DNA of 20,635 nucleotides from an uncultured Christensenella sp. (GCA_949293915.1 CASFFJ010000162.1:1-20635); one strand, 5' to 3'; shown: positions 1-7,191, counted from the first letter of the stretch. Translations and numbers: made by a program. Notes: generated by a model from the letters alone, not told the origin.

Positions 1-135
1 CTCAAACTGTTTTACTGCATAGGCAATACGCTCTCCGTTCTTTGAAACCCGTTCTCGATGCCTTTCCTTCGCGTACAGATGATACCCCCCGTCAAACGAT
101 TCTTCCGGATGTTCTTCTCTTTCTTCCCTGTTCAT
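1..135 (-). CDS. Phage hypothetical protein, cut by window edge
   Basis: Forty-five codons are open from an ATG at 135 to the left edge, with no stop, so the C-terminus lies outside the window. A GGAGG ribosome binding site sits 9 nt before the ATG. The N-terminus is acidic (MNREEREEHPEES) and leads into YHLYAKERHRERVSKNGERI, a pattern I associate with a small protein family common in Firmicutes prophages; no function is known to me. It is the last visible gene of the leftward operon and follows the 175-residue gene after about 20 nt. The window edge, not a mutation, causes the truncation. Confidence 0.6.
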   Translation of the reverse strand, partial: MNREEREEHPEESFDGGYHLYAKERHRERVSKNGERIAYAVKQFE

Positions 136-158
136 TTCTTTCTGTCCTCCGTTTCATT

Positions 159-686
159 TTATTTCCTACCGATTTCCCGTGGCTTCTTTTTGCTTCCACC
201 TGCAAGGAATTGATAGGGGCACTCCATCCCAAGCCCTAGCTCTGCAACTCCTGCCCGCTTTAGCGCCTTTCGGGTTTCGCATTGTTTTACAAGCAATGCG
301 TTTACCGTTTTGTCGCCGTCCTCGTCCACCGATACACATGGGCAGTCCAAGTCGCACCTGTCCAGCACAGGAGCAAAAAGCGTCTGAGCGTCCTCAACGC
401 TAAGCATCACCAGGTCTTCCGGGTGCTTTCTTACGGCCCCGAATTGCAGTTTGAGGCGCCCCATTCGCCTGAGAATCATCTTTCTCTGATCTTCGTCAGG
501 CGCTTCGTCCAGGACGGTCTTTACCAGTCCTTTCATTGTCAAAACGGCTTTGTCGATATCCTGCTTCTGCTCCTGAGTGACCCGTCTGCTTAGTTTCCCG
601 GCGCAGTCCTCCACCGCGTTGGCACAGCAGTTGATGGTAGTCATACCTATTACCTCGTCGTTAGACAACTGTTTGTAAACCGTCAT
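159..686 (-). CDS. Phage hypothetical protein with C-terminal Cys cluster
   Basis: A 175-residue protein whose ATG overlaps the stop of the preceding gene in an ATGA arrangement, which points to translational coupling; GGAGGG lies upstream. Residues about 1-100 look helical and charged. The C-terminal part has a spaced cysteine set (CDLDCPC near 112-117, then CETRKALKRAGV and CPY), consistent with a small metal-binding fold. The combination of a CxxxCxC cluster, a 'CETRKAL' helix and a terminal 'CPY' is reminiscent of phage proteins grouped as DUF5651, but that is from memory and untested. Its place in a recombination/replication operon suggests an early-gene role. Confidence 0.7.
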   Translation of the reverse strand: MTVYKQLSNDEVIGMTTINCCANAVEDCAGKLSRRVTQEQKQDIDKAVLTMKGLVKTVLDEAPDEDQRKMILRRMGRLKLQFGAVRKHPEDLVMLSVEDAQTLFAPVLDRCDLDCPCVSVDEDGDKTVNALLVKQCETRKALKRAGVAELGLGMECPYQFLAGGSKKKPREIGRK

Positions 687-1015
687 GTCGCCTTTCCCTC
701 CGTTTTCTGAAAACGCTGAAGTTCAAAATCCTCTGGATTAGCCTCCAGAATCGCCTTTTGTACAAGCGTTCTAAACTCTTCGTCCATTTGTTGGAGTCGT
801 TTGCAAGCGTTCGCAAGGTCGAGGTCTTCCCCGCGCACAACTTTGCGCATCCGCTCCTGGTAAACGGTAACGAGGGCTTCGCCAAGCGTATTCACATAAG
901 CCGCTTCTCGTATCTCCTCTTTTATCGTTCCATCCCTTCGCTTAACAACAACTGGTTTCCCGACCACGTATTGCCTTCGATCTGCACCAATTACATAATC
1001 AAAAATCCGAATCAC
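683..1015 (-). CDS. Phage hypothetical protein (DUF5405-like)
   Basis: A 110-residue protein starting at GTG (1015) with GAGG 8 nt before it. It begins MIRIFDYVIGADRRQYVVGK, then KRRDGTIKEE, then a helical Leu/Glu-rich tail. This layout (N-terminal 'yVI..D..qYvv' strand pair, a lysine-rich loop with DG, then 'yvnTLgeAL' helices) resembles small phage early proteins of the DUF5405 type; function unknown. It ends inside the ATGA overlap with the next gene. No catalytic motif is visible. Confidence 0.7.
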   Translation of the reverse strand: MIRIFDYVIGADRRQYVVGKPVVVKRRDGTIKEEIREAAYVNTLGEALVTVYQERMRKVVRGEDLDLANACKRLQQMDEEFRTLVQKAILEANPEDFELQRFQKTEGKAT

Positions 1016-1062
1016 TTTGCATGCCTCTATTCGTCCATTTCTCTATTTGCCGCATCTTTGCA

Positions 1063-1368
1063 TCAATCGCAAAACGTGGCTGAGCAGTACGGGCACCTTG
1101 TTATCAACCTTCTTGCCGCCTGCAATATCCCGTATCCCTCCCCGCCAAAAATCTGCATCCCACAATAGGGGCATACGCCATTTGCAGGAGCAAACATGAG
1201 AACACCTTCCCGTTTGCAAAACGCATCCTGCGCATCCAAACACATTTGTTCGATCATCAAGTCGCTTATCTTATGTTCCATTTCCATCACCGTTTCGTCA
1301 TACGCCCGATTCATAGCGATGGCAAAATCAACGCCGGCCTTTTGTCCGCGAGCACGTTGTTTTCCCAA
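1063..1368 (-). CDS. Small zinc-ribbon phage protein
   Basis: A 101-residue protein with a TTG start at 1368; AAAGGAG lies 8 nt before it, inside the 3' end of the YqaJ gene, which it overlaps by 58 nt. The N-terminal half is helical. The C-terminal third holds two CPYC pairs (CPYCGMQIF and CPYCSATFCD) about 24 residues apart, the usual form of a zinc ribbon with a short linker (GGEGYGILQAARRLITR). Zinc ribbons of this type bind nucleic acid or partner proteins. Tight overlap with the exonuclease gene suggests it is co-translated, possibly as a recombination accessory protein (inference). Confidence 0.7.
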   Translation of the reverse strand: MGKQRARGQKAGVDFAIAMNRAYDETVMEMEHKISDLMIEQMCLDAQDAFCKREGVLMFAPANGVCPYCGMQIFGGEGYGILQAARRLITRCPYCSATFCD

Positions 1369-1964
1369 AATTCCTTCTCCTTTCGGGTGATATAGGCCAT
1401 GTCTTCTGCCGCATCCTCTCGGCTGAACCGATACGCTCGAAGGGAGCTGTCTCCATCCTTATACACAAGTTTTGCGTATAGGATGCCAAATCCAAATCCT
1501 GTTGCCTGAAGCTGGTGGCACACTTGCGCATAGTAATACGTAGGTACGGCGTTTTTCCACATGTTCCAAACGGCGCTTGAGATTGCCTGCACAGTCTTAA
1601 TCTCTAAGACTCCTTTTTCGCCAGTCTCTATGTCGGTTAGTTCGGCATCGAGTGTTGCGGCTAACCATGGCAAATCGCTTTGCGCAATAATATCAAATTG
1701 GTGGTATTCCATCGCAAACTCGGGATGCTCGGCTTGAAACATGCACCGCATAGCGGGCTCCATGCGGACGCCGTATGACACGGCAGCATTTCCGCTTAAG
1801 TCTTTCGCTTGCGCGCGCCCGGTCTTTTCCGCCCAAACGTCTACGTTTCGCATAAACGGGCTGATGCCAAGCACGGCAGCGCATTCAGAGGCCCCAATAA
1901 TGTTTTTTCGAGCCGCAAGCCATGCTTCTCGCGTAGGATGGGTACTACGGACGAGATGAGGCAT
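1311..1964 (-). CDS. YqaJ-family viral recombinase/exonuclease
   Basis: A 217-residue protein of the lambda-exonuclease/YqaJ nuclease family, which resects double-stranded DNA ends for phage single-strand-annealing recombination. Visible landmarks: IGASECAAVLGISPF (23-37) with the fold's N-terminal helix; MEP (68-70); LAATLDAEL with Asp106; GVLEIKT with Glu121 and Lys123, giving the D...ExK metal-binding core; and a QVCHQL helix (147-152). The length matches the family. Start is ATG at 1964, just inside the end of the upstream gene, with GGGAGAG before it. No RecT/Erf-type annealase is seen beside it in this window; the SSB genes at the right end or a gene left of the window may serve that step. 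Confidence 0.9.
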   Translation of the reverse strand: MPHLVRSTHPTREAWLAARKNIIGASECAAVLGISPFMRNVDVWAEKTGRAQAKDLSGNAAVSYGVRMEPAMRCMFQAEHPEFAMEYHQFDIIAQSDLPWLAATLDAELTDIETGEKGVLEIKTVQAISSAVWNMWKNAVPTYYYAQVCHQLQATGFGFGILYAKLVYKDGDSSLRAYRFSREDAAEDMAYITRKEKEFWENNVLADKRPALILPSL

Positions 1965-2253
1965 GCATATTCTCTCCCTGTTCTATGTCTTCGATCTCCT
2001 TTTTGCATTTACTTCGACTGTATATGTTTTCCATCTTTTCAATGATTACATCTGTTGGCACAATGCCATCAGCATAATATTCGCAAAGATTGCTGTCGAA
2101 AAATCGCCTAAGTTGGCGTAGCTTCGACTTTACCCTGCACATCCCTTCATAGGTCTTTGGATAGACGCCTCTTGCACAAATTGAGCACCAGTCTCTTACA
2201 GCCTGCTCCAAGACTGCCATTTTGAGGTCGTGGATATTTTGCTCAATAGACAT
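1945..2253 (-). CDS. Phage early hypothetical protein, 102 aa
   Basis: Starts at ATG 2253 after a clear GGGAGG site and overlaps the YqaJ gene by 20 nt. The sequence is mostly helical: an N-terminal 'IEQNIHDLKMAVLEQAVRDW' helix, then RFFDSNLCEYYADG near the middle and a short charged tail. The 'FFdS' element after a paired helix recurs in small phage proteins found next to recombination genes; I know of no function. No metal, nucleotide-binding or membrane motif is visible. Position and overlap make it part of the recombination set. Confidence 0.65.
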   Translation of the reverse strand: MSIEQNIHDLKMAVLEQAVRDWCSICARGVYPKTYEGMCRVKSKLRQLRRFFDSNLCEYYADGIVPTDVIIEKMENIYSRSKCKKEIEDIEQGENMHASSRP

Positions 2254-2286
2254 GCCTTCGCCTCCCTTTTATAAACCTAATCTGTT

Positions 2287-2454
2287 TCAGCAGTATCCCG
2301 CTTCTACTCGTTTCTCTGCTTCCGATTCCAGCATGAAGAAGCCACTTTCTTCCTCTGGCAACAGAATAGTACTGGCATGGGTTGCCACCAACGGCAACAT
2401 CAACTGTCGGCAGGCTACGGCCCATAACCGTAACGAAGTCGTCAAGATGCACAT
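2287..2454 (-). CDS. Possible small protein, frame uncertain
   Basis: The 217-bp gap between the clamp gene and the 102-residue gene has two overlapping readings. One (ATG 2454 to stop 2287, 55 residues) has a credible C-terminus, LPEEESGFFMLESEAEKRV, and a hydrophobic N-terminal half (LRLWAVACRQLMLPLV). The other (GTG 2452 to 2243, 69 residues) starts well (MHLDDFVTVMGRSLPTVDVAVGG) but ends in a basic, low-quality tail. Neither has a good ribosome binding site. A frameshifted small gene joining the good start to the good end is possible. No function is suggested. Confidence 0.3.
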   Translation of the reverse strand: MCILTTSLRLWAVACRQLMLPLVATHASTILLPEEESGFFMLESEAEKRVEAGYC

Positions 2455-2470
2455 ACGCGCTCTGCTTATG

Positions 2471-3661
2471 TTATTGTGAGTTTTCTTGAGTGGATTGCGC
2501 CATAATTGGCATAATTAAATGCTTTGCTTTATAACTTCCGATTGGCGCTAAAACAATCGGCTTGAGGTGGCTTGCAACTGAAAATTCGACTTCTTGCGCT
2601 CCTGCGCAAGATGAAAGCGCCTGAAGCAGATATTTAACGTTTAACAAAACCTCAAGCCCTCCGTTTTCGTCCGCATCTTTTCCATAGCCTGCAAGATGTT
2701 GAACGTCAGCCTGTATCCTTTCTGTATACTCTCCAAGTGGTCCCTTGCTGTCTAAGCAAATCGACTGGTCTTCAATTGTAATAGCGATCTTTTTTGTGTC
2801 TTGGCAAAGAATCTCGGCACGCTCAACTGCCTTTTTAATCTGTTTCGTTTCTACCCTTATATTTGCAATGATTTCATTTGCCTTCGGGAAAAATTGCTTC
2901 CAGTCAGGCCATTGGGCTTTATGCAAGACTGTGTTTAGCCAACCTTTTTCCGTGCTGGCAGATAAAATCGATCCGTTAGTCATAAGACGCATGCCAGACG
3001 CGGATTTGGACGTTAATGTACAGACTGCGTTAATGACATCGCCTGGTATCACGATGTCTAAGTCTCGGGATGCCGAGCACTCGACCCTCCTTGTTGCAAG
3101 CCTTAAGCCATCCATGCATGTAGCAAACAGCATCCCGTTTTGCTTTGCCACGATTTGAACGCCTGTCAAAGAATAATTGGCGATTTCGCTACCCCTTGCA
3201 TAGAGGATGCTTCGCAAGGCTTCTTCAATCTCCGCTTCGTTGACCGTGATTTGTGCCCAGTCTTCTCCCTGTCCACATACATCCTTCACGCACCAGGAAA
3301 TGCCGTCTCCTTTCGGATAACAAACAAGTGTGCTATGGTTGCCGCCTGATTTTAAGCGCAAACCTCCTTTGCATGCATCGGATAGCGTAACGGTGTATTT
3401 TGGCATATTCGCACACAGCTTACATAGTTTCTCGCCATCAACAAGAGCCGAACCTGGTTCCGCTACTTCTATCGCATCGCCTTGTACTGTCATCCTATAC
3501 GTACTGTTTTGCGATGTTGCAAGTAGCGTCCCGTTGTCTTTTGCTTCAATGTAAATGCACTTGTAAAAATCCTTATCATCTTTTCCCGACAAAGATGTAA
3601 GCGCGGTGCTGGCATCTTTGACAACCCTTTCAAGCGTGCTGCGCAAAATCTTAACTTTCAT
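2471..3661 (-). CDS. dnaN: Phage-encoded beta sliding clamp (DnaN-like)
   Basis: A 396-residue homologue of the DNA polymerase III beta clamp, the ring that tethers polymerase to DNA. The start is MKVKILRSTLERVVKDAS (ATG 3661), two bases after the stop of the upstream HTH gene; 46 further upstream codons are open but lie within that gene. Supporting features: the domain-1 opening, 'GTLLATSQNSTYRMTV' (cf. the clamp 'l.a.ag.LtiratDlei'), 'GMLFATCMDGLRLATRRVE' in domain 2 (clamp 'lr.vATDghRLA.r'), and the C-terminal 'HLKPIVLAPIGSYKAKHLIMPIM', matching the clamp's 'sPv.i.......ylimPmr'. A few terminal residues extend past that end. Divergent, but the three-domain pattern is convincing. It likely equips the element with its own processivity factor. 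Confidence 0.85.
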   Translation of the reverse strand: MKVKILRSTLERVVKDASTALTSLSGKDDKDFYKCIYIEAKDNGTLLATSQNSTYRMTVQGDAIEVAEPGSALVDGEKLCKLCANMPKYTVTLSDACKGGLRLKSGGNHSTLVCYPKGDGISWCVKDVCGQGEDWAQITVNEAEIEEALRSILYARGSEIANYSLTGVQIVAKQNGMLFATCMDGLRLATRRVECSASRDLDIVIPGDVINAVCTLTSKSASGMRLMTNGSILSASTEKGWLNTVLHKAQWPDWKQFFPKANEIIANIRVETKQIKKAVERAEILCQDTKKIAITIEDQSICLDSKGPLGEYTERIQADVQHLAGYGKDADENGGLEVLLNVKYLLQALSSCAGAQEVEFSVASHLKPIVLAPIGSYKAKHLIMPIMAQSTQENSQ

Positions 3662-3663
3662 CG

Positions 3664-3870
3664 TTATTGCCTGCCTTCTCCAACAAATTGCAAAAACGGC
3701 CCTTTGGGTATCCTTACGCGCGTACCGATCACAACAACCGGGAATCCAAGCCGAGAAGGGTTTGACTTTGCTTGCATCCTTATGCTTTGAGGATTGCATT
3801 GTAGCACTTCGCTAATGTCGGATGGAGTGAGCATCGTTTTCGCAGATTTGCGCATTTCTTCAAGGGTCAT
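3664..3870 (-). CDS. Small helix-turn-helix phage protein
   Basis: A 68-residue protein from ATG 3870 with GGAGGT 7 nt before it; a longer open frame upstream lacks a site and is rejected. The sequence MLTPSDISEVLQCNPQSIRMQAK is an excisionase/MerR-type helix-turn-helix ('LT..dia..L...p.tIR..A'), followed by a wing-like segment GFPVVVIGTRVRIPKGPFLQF. Such proteins in clostridial phages bind DNA next to the early genes. It is second in the leftward operon, between the Cro-like gene and the clamp, so an excisionase or early regulator is possible; the fold is seen, the role is inferred. Confidence 0.75.
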   Translation of the reverse strand: MTLEEMRKSAKTMLTPSDISEVLQCNPQSIRMQAKSNPSRLGFPVVVIGTRVRIPKGPFLQFVGEGRQ

Positions 3871-3951
3871 GGGCCTACCTCCGTTTGCATTATCCTTTCT
3901 GTTAATCCGTATACACACAAATACGATAAATCCGGGTGCAAAAAACAACGC

Positions 3952-4167
3952 CTATTGCTCGGCAAACAAATCTAGCGATACGCCATATAGATGGCTCATG
4001 GCTCTTGCCGTTTGAAGCGAAAGCCTGCGTTCCCCGCGCTCCAACTTCGCAAGCATTGATTTGCTGATACAAAGTTGGCTCGCCGCCTGATCTAGCGTCA
4101 TGTTTTGGTTGACTCGCATTGCCTTAATTGTCCACCTAATGTCCGCTTGTGTGTTCCGTGCCTCCAT
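3952..4167 (-). CDS. Cro-like XRE-family regulator
   Basis: A 71-residue protein with one XRE helix-turn-helix: MRVNQNMTLDQAASQLCISKSMLAKLERGERRLSLQTARAMSHLYGVSLDLF, the usual 'lr...gltq.elA..lgis.s.ls.iE.G.r.p' pattern. ATG 4167 is chosen because GGAGG at 4177-4181 is 9 nt away; the ATG at 4176 abuts that site. It is the first gene of the leftward operon, facing the repressor gene across about 150 bp, the Cro/CI layout of lambdoid and Firmicutes temperate phages. It probably binds the operators between the two genes and favours the lytic or replicative programme. Confidence 0.8.
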   Translation of the reverse strand: MEARNTQADIRWTIKAMRVNQNMTLDQAASQLCISKSMLAKLERGERRLSLQTARAMSHLYGVSLDLFAEQ

Positions 4168-4194
4168 AGATTTCATCCTCCAGTCTCCCTATTT

Positions 4195-4260
4195 GGGATT
4201 GTTGCTGTCATTTTAGCGCCATTTGCGCATTTGTCAATCCCATATTTACTATTTGTGCAA
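4195..4260. promoter_or_regulatory. Operator region between cro-like and repressor genes
   Basis: GGGATTG (4195-4201) and CAATCCC (4235-4241) form a 7-bp inverted repeat that brackets the leftward promoter. ATTTGCGCA (4221-4229) and ATTTGTGCA (4251-4259) form a 30-bp-spaced direct repeat, the second copy lying just before the rightward promoter. Two kinds of repeat over two divergent promoters is what is expected for CI/Cro-type operators; which repeat belongs to which protein is not determinable here. Confidence 0.5.
4210..4237 (-). promoter_or_regulatory. Promoter of the leftward early operon
   Basis: On the minus strand, TTGACA (4232-4237) is separated by 16 nt from TAAAAT (4210-4215), giving a start about 35 nt before the Cro-like gene. 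It lies within the repeats described for the operator region, so repressor binding should block it. Confidence 0.7.
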
Positions 4261-4267
4261 TTTCTTA

Positions 4268-4296
4268 TTGAATTTGTGGCGGTTGTGTGTTACAAT
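4268..4296 (+). promoter_or_regulatory. Repressor-gene promoter
   Basis: TTGAAT (4268-4273), a 17-nt spacer and TACAAT (4291-4296) lie 24 nt before the repressor start codon. The layout allows a very short leader carrying AAAGGAG. Confidence 0.75.
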
Positions 4297-4319
4297 CAGA
4301 TCGAAAGGAGATGAGGGTA

Positions 4320-4955
4320 ATGCCCAAAAATATCAAGATGCAAATCCAGTACAATCCGTATCGCCTATTTTCCTACAACTTTACGCGGTTGCTACGCGCA
4401 CGCGGAATGACGCAAAATCAAGCAGCCGAAAAATTCGGGATCTGCGCGGCTGCGACGGTGAATTTGTGGGCAAACGGACACAGGCTCCCAAGCGCAGAAA
4501 GCCTTTCCAGGATCGCAGAGGTGCTAAACGTCCCCATCGCCGAACTGTTTTTTGACCCCGAAACTACCCCGACTGGTTTGCCCGGCGTAGATACAAACAC
4601 GCCTGTGTTGGCTACAACAGATGATGACATAAAGCACATCGTTAATAGATACGTGCAACGCAATCCTGTTCAGCCTTTTGCAATATCGATTTCGCAATCC
4701 TATGCGCTTAAATTCCCTTTTTTTAACTCGGATGACGTATTGATATGCCGTTCCTCCAGCCTGCTTTCTGCCGGGCGCGCCGCCTTGTATGAGGATGAAG
4801 ATGGTTCCGCGCTTGCAATGCGAGTTGGGTCGGTTCATGGAGGCATGATGCTATATCCTGTCCATCCCTGTTATGGGATTAAGTGTATCCAACTAGATTC
4901 CCAAACGCAAAGCCATCTATTATGTATGATTGACTCGATCAAGCGTGCTTTGTAA
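4320..4955 (+). CDS. CI-type repressor: XRE domain plus degenerate S24-like domain
   Basis: A 211-residue protein from ATG 4320 (GGAG 9 nt upstream; the nearer ATG at 4311 abuts the site). Residues about 15-78 are an XRE helix-turn-helix (FTRLLRARGMTQNQAAEKFGI...WANGHRLPS). A Thr/Pro-rich linker follows. Residues about 118-195 resemble the LexA/CI peptidase S24 domain: SQSYALKFPFFNSDDVLI aligns with the family's 'gdSM.p.f..GDivlv', with Ser127 a possible nucleophile. However, the segment matching the family's 'tvKrl' reads AMRV, so the catalytic lysine appears to be Met167. It may be a repressor that cannot self-cleave. The integrase gene follows after 24 nt, probably co-transcribed. Confidence 0.8.
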   Translation: MPKNIKMQIQYNPYRLFSYNFTRLLRARGMTQNQAAEKFGICAAATVNLWANGHRLPSAESLSRIAEVLNVPIAELFFDPETTPTGLPGVDTNTPVLATTDDDIKHIVNRYVQRNPVQPFAISISQSYALKFPFFNSDDVLICRSSSLLSAGRAALYEDEDGSALAMRVGSVHGGMMLYPVHPCYGIKCIQLDSQTQSHLLCMIDSIKRAL

Positions 4956-4979
4956 CGCATAAATGATGAGAGGTATACC

Positions 4980-6158
4980 ATGAAATGCAATGCCTGCGGT
5001 AAGACGATTCCAAATGGCAGCGCTTTTTGCAACCGATGCGGATGCCAAATTGAATCGAACCGTATCCCCGCCATCACATCCCAAGAGACTCGCGCAAAAC
5101 ATACCCGCGCCGCAAACGGACAAGGAACCGTCCTGCGCCGAGGCAAAACCTGGACGGCTTGCGTCACACGCTATGTCTGCATCCGTGACCCCCAAGACCC
5201 TTCTGTTTCGGTCAGCCGACGCCTTACGAAAACAAAGGGCGGATTTCGCACGAAAACAGACGCCAGGCAAGCCTGCGCGCAGCTTTACGATGCCCTGGAA
5301 AAAACGGCAGCCCCCCGCAAGAACTACAACGCTACCCTCGCGCATTATTTTGTTACCGTTGAGCGCGACTACTTCCCCGCACTCTCCAAGAACAAGCAAC
5401 GGCAATATAAGAAGGCGTGGGCATCGCTTGCACAGATTGCAAATATCCCCGTCCGAGAGCTTTCAGTTGATGACTTGTGTTCCGTCACAGCCTCCGTCTG
5501 CAAAACCCGGACTGACTACGTTTCCGCAAAGGCCGTCCTCTCAAAACTCTTCCGCCTCGCCGCCGCTGATGGGCTCACCTCGAAAGAACTTCCCTCATTT
5601 ATCAAGGTCCCTCCGCAGCCTAAAACCACGCGCGACGCTTTTACCCGCGACGAATGTTCCCGACTCTTCGACCTTTGGACATCCGGCAATACATTCGCAG
5701 GCTACATCATCCTGATGATTTCAACCGGCATGATGCCAGGGGAACTTCGTTCTCTGCAAAAAAGCATGATTGACCTAGACAATCGGCTGATAATTGGGGT
5801 AGGCATGAAGACTGCGCAGCGCCGCACTCAGGCCGTCCTCCTCCCGCCCCTCACAGTCCCCATCCTCCAAACCTACATCAATAATGTTCCCGGCAATTTC
5901 ATCTGCCCCTACCGAACACCCGACACCTTTAATCCTCGCTATTACAAGACTCTTGCGGATGCAAACTGCCGCCGCTTAGTCCCATACTGCTGTCGCCACA
6001 CCACACAAACCATCCTTGCCCTCGACCCTGCTGTCTCTGTTTCCCAAGCAGCCCGCATCCTCCGCCATTCCATCAAAATGGCTGAAACCTATACCCATGT
6101 TTCCGATGCCGAAGCGTCGGCATCCTCCGGCTCATTCTTATCCTTTCTTGCCACGTGA
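4980..6158 (+). CDS. int: Tyrosine integrase with N-terminal zinc ribbon
   Basis: A 392-residue tyrosine recombinase that would integrate and excise the element at att sites. Residues 1-21 form a zinc ribbon (Cys3, Cys6, Cys17, Cys20). Next come an arm-binding-type segment starting NGQGTVLRRGKTWTACV, a helical core-binding domain (about 110-200) and the catalytic domain. Catalytic positions: TGMMPGEL (249-256), where most relatives have TGxRxGE, so the first arginine is Met252; Lys277 in the beta hairpin; YCCRH (336-340), with Tyr in place of the usual first His but Arg339 kept; RHS (362-364); and nucleophile Tyr371 in ETYTHVS. I recall the MMPGEL and YxCRHT forms from gut clostridial integrases, so these may be clade features rather than damage. 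GAGAGGT precedes ATG 4980. Confidence 0.9.
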   Translation: MKCNACGKTIPNGSAFCNRCGCQIESNRIPAITSQETRAKHTRAANGQGTVLRRGKTWTACVTRYVCIRDPQDPSVSVSRRLTKTKGGFRTKTDARQACAQLYDALEKTAAPRKNYNATLAHYFVTVERDYFPALSKNKQRQYKKAWASLAQIANIPVRELSVDDLCSVTASVCKTRTDYVSAKAVLSKLFRLAAADGLTSKELPSFIKVPPQPKTTRDAFTRDECSRLFDLWTSGNTFAGYIILMISTGMMPGELRSLQKSMIDLDNRLIIGVGMKTAQRRTQAVLLPPLTVPILQTYINNVPGNFICPYRTPDTFNPRYYKTLADANCRRLVPYCCRHTTQTILALDPAVSVSQAARILRHSIKMAETYTHVSDAEASASSGSFLSFLAT

Positions 6159-6238
6159 CCACACGGCACAAGACCACCTGACCCTCTTGCTTGCCTTCCC
6201 CTACTCTATCCCCTGGTTTTCAACTCTATTTTCCGTTG

Positions 6239-6508
6239 CATACACGTTACATACATTCGTCTAAAAAACACTTGCCACACTTCACTTCCGAATCCACCGC
6301 ACATGTCGTGGTGGGTTCTTTTCGTCCTACCCAATTCTCAATGACTTTCATACCAGAATGCATTTGAATCCCTTATCTTTTTTGACTTTTTGCCTTTCCT
6401 TCATTATGTGTTTGTACTCCCTTTATTATCCATTGTTTGCACAAATACAATAATCAATCCTTTTCAGAACCGAAAAGTCCTATTCCGCTACATACACCGT
6501 TACATACA
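6239..6508 (+). repeat. TACATACA repeats, candidate integrase arm sites
   Basis: CATACACGTTACATACA (6239-6255) and CATACACCGTTACATACA (6491-6508) are near-identical and 250 bp apart. TACATACA itself occurs at 6248-6255, 6489-6496 and 6501-6508. Repeats of this size and orientation just downstream of a tyrosine integrase gene are typical of arm-type binding sites. Confidence 0.5.
6294..6323 (+). terminator. Possible terminator after the integrase gene
   Basis: CCACCGC (6294-6300) pairs with GTGGTGG (6308-6314), including one G-U, around a 7-nt loop, followed by a mixed T-run (6316-6322). It is 136 nt past the integrase stop and of modest quality. Confidence 0.35.
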
Positions 6509-7021
6509 AATTGCTTCTTGCCTTCAAAAAAACGCGGTCCTCACGGACGGTTCAGTTGACAAATAAAATTTTCAATTTTTCAAGCGCTACGCGGATGAAT
6601 TTTAATTTGCTGTCCTGCATGTTATTCATTCCCCTTAATGCCTTTTACTCCAGTCTAGGTTCCAAGCTACTAGCCTTCTCCATCCTGCCGAATCCTGGAA
6701 GCATGACATTGTGACTTGCCGTTGCAAAACAAACCCGCTAGGAGATTTCTTTGCAAACGAATTGAGAGGCGTTGTATTTGCGTTTTGTGTCGCCCACGTA
6801 AAAACATACGCTTGTGCTCTTGGAGGCCACTTCCTCGGCCTATATTTGCGAAAAAACGGCATTGCGAAAGCCCGGTCGTTTTCCCCGTGCAATGCGCGGT
6901 TTCTCACGCGCACCCAAACACACCACCCTAAAACCCATCTTCCGTTACGCTTCGTGATTGGCTTTTAGCCTCCAAAACGCATGCCTAACAAGCTGAAGAT
7001 GCAGAGTCTTTGCTCTGACTA

Positions 7022-7086
7022 ACCTACACCAAACCCTAGACTTTGTTAAATATAAGCTGGCTGATTGCTAGAGTTTTGGTGTAGGT
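7022..7086. repeat. Imperfect 18/19-bp inverted repeat
   Basis: ACCTACACCAAACCCTAG (7022-7039) matches, in reverse complement, CTAGAGTTTTGGTGTAGGT (7068-7086) apart from one mismatch and one extra base, around a 28-nt centre. Flanking are CAGAG/CTCTG (7002-7017) and a repeated ATTGCTAG (7064-7070 region and about 7097-7104). It might be an attachment site, a transposon-end relic or a replication/transfer site; nothing here decides. Confidence 0.5.
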
Positions 7087-7167
7087 GGGCTGAATAATTG
7101 CTAGCTGGATGTCAGAAAAATTTTATGCTTTGCCAACTGAAAACCGGGGGGCCCTGGTGGGCGTCGC

Positions 7168-7191
7168 GTGTCGTTATTGATATAATGACAC
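7168..7191. repeat. 24-nt palindrome
   Basis: GTGTCGTTAT and ATAATGACAC pair over 10 positions with one G-U around a 4-nt centre. There is no T-run, so an operator or RNA hairpin is more likely than a terminator. Confidence 0.4.

Noticed and set aside
6635..6913. A 92-residue minus-strand frame
   Set aside because: GTG start, no ribosome binding site, no protein-like core and no operon partner.
6711..6968. An 85-residue plus-strand frame in the integrase-downstream region
   Set aside because: GTG start without a ribosome binding site; overlapping frames on both strands look equally random.
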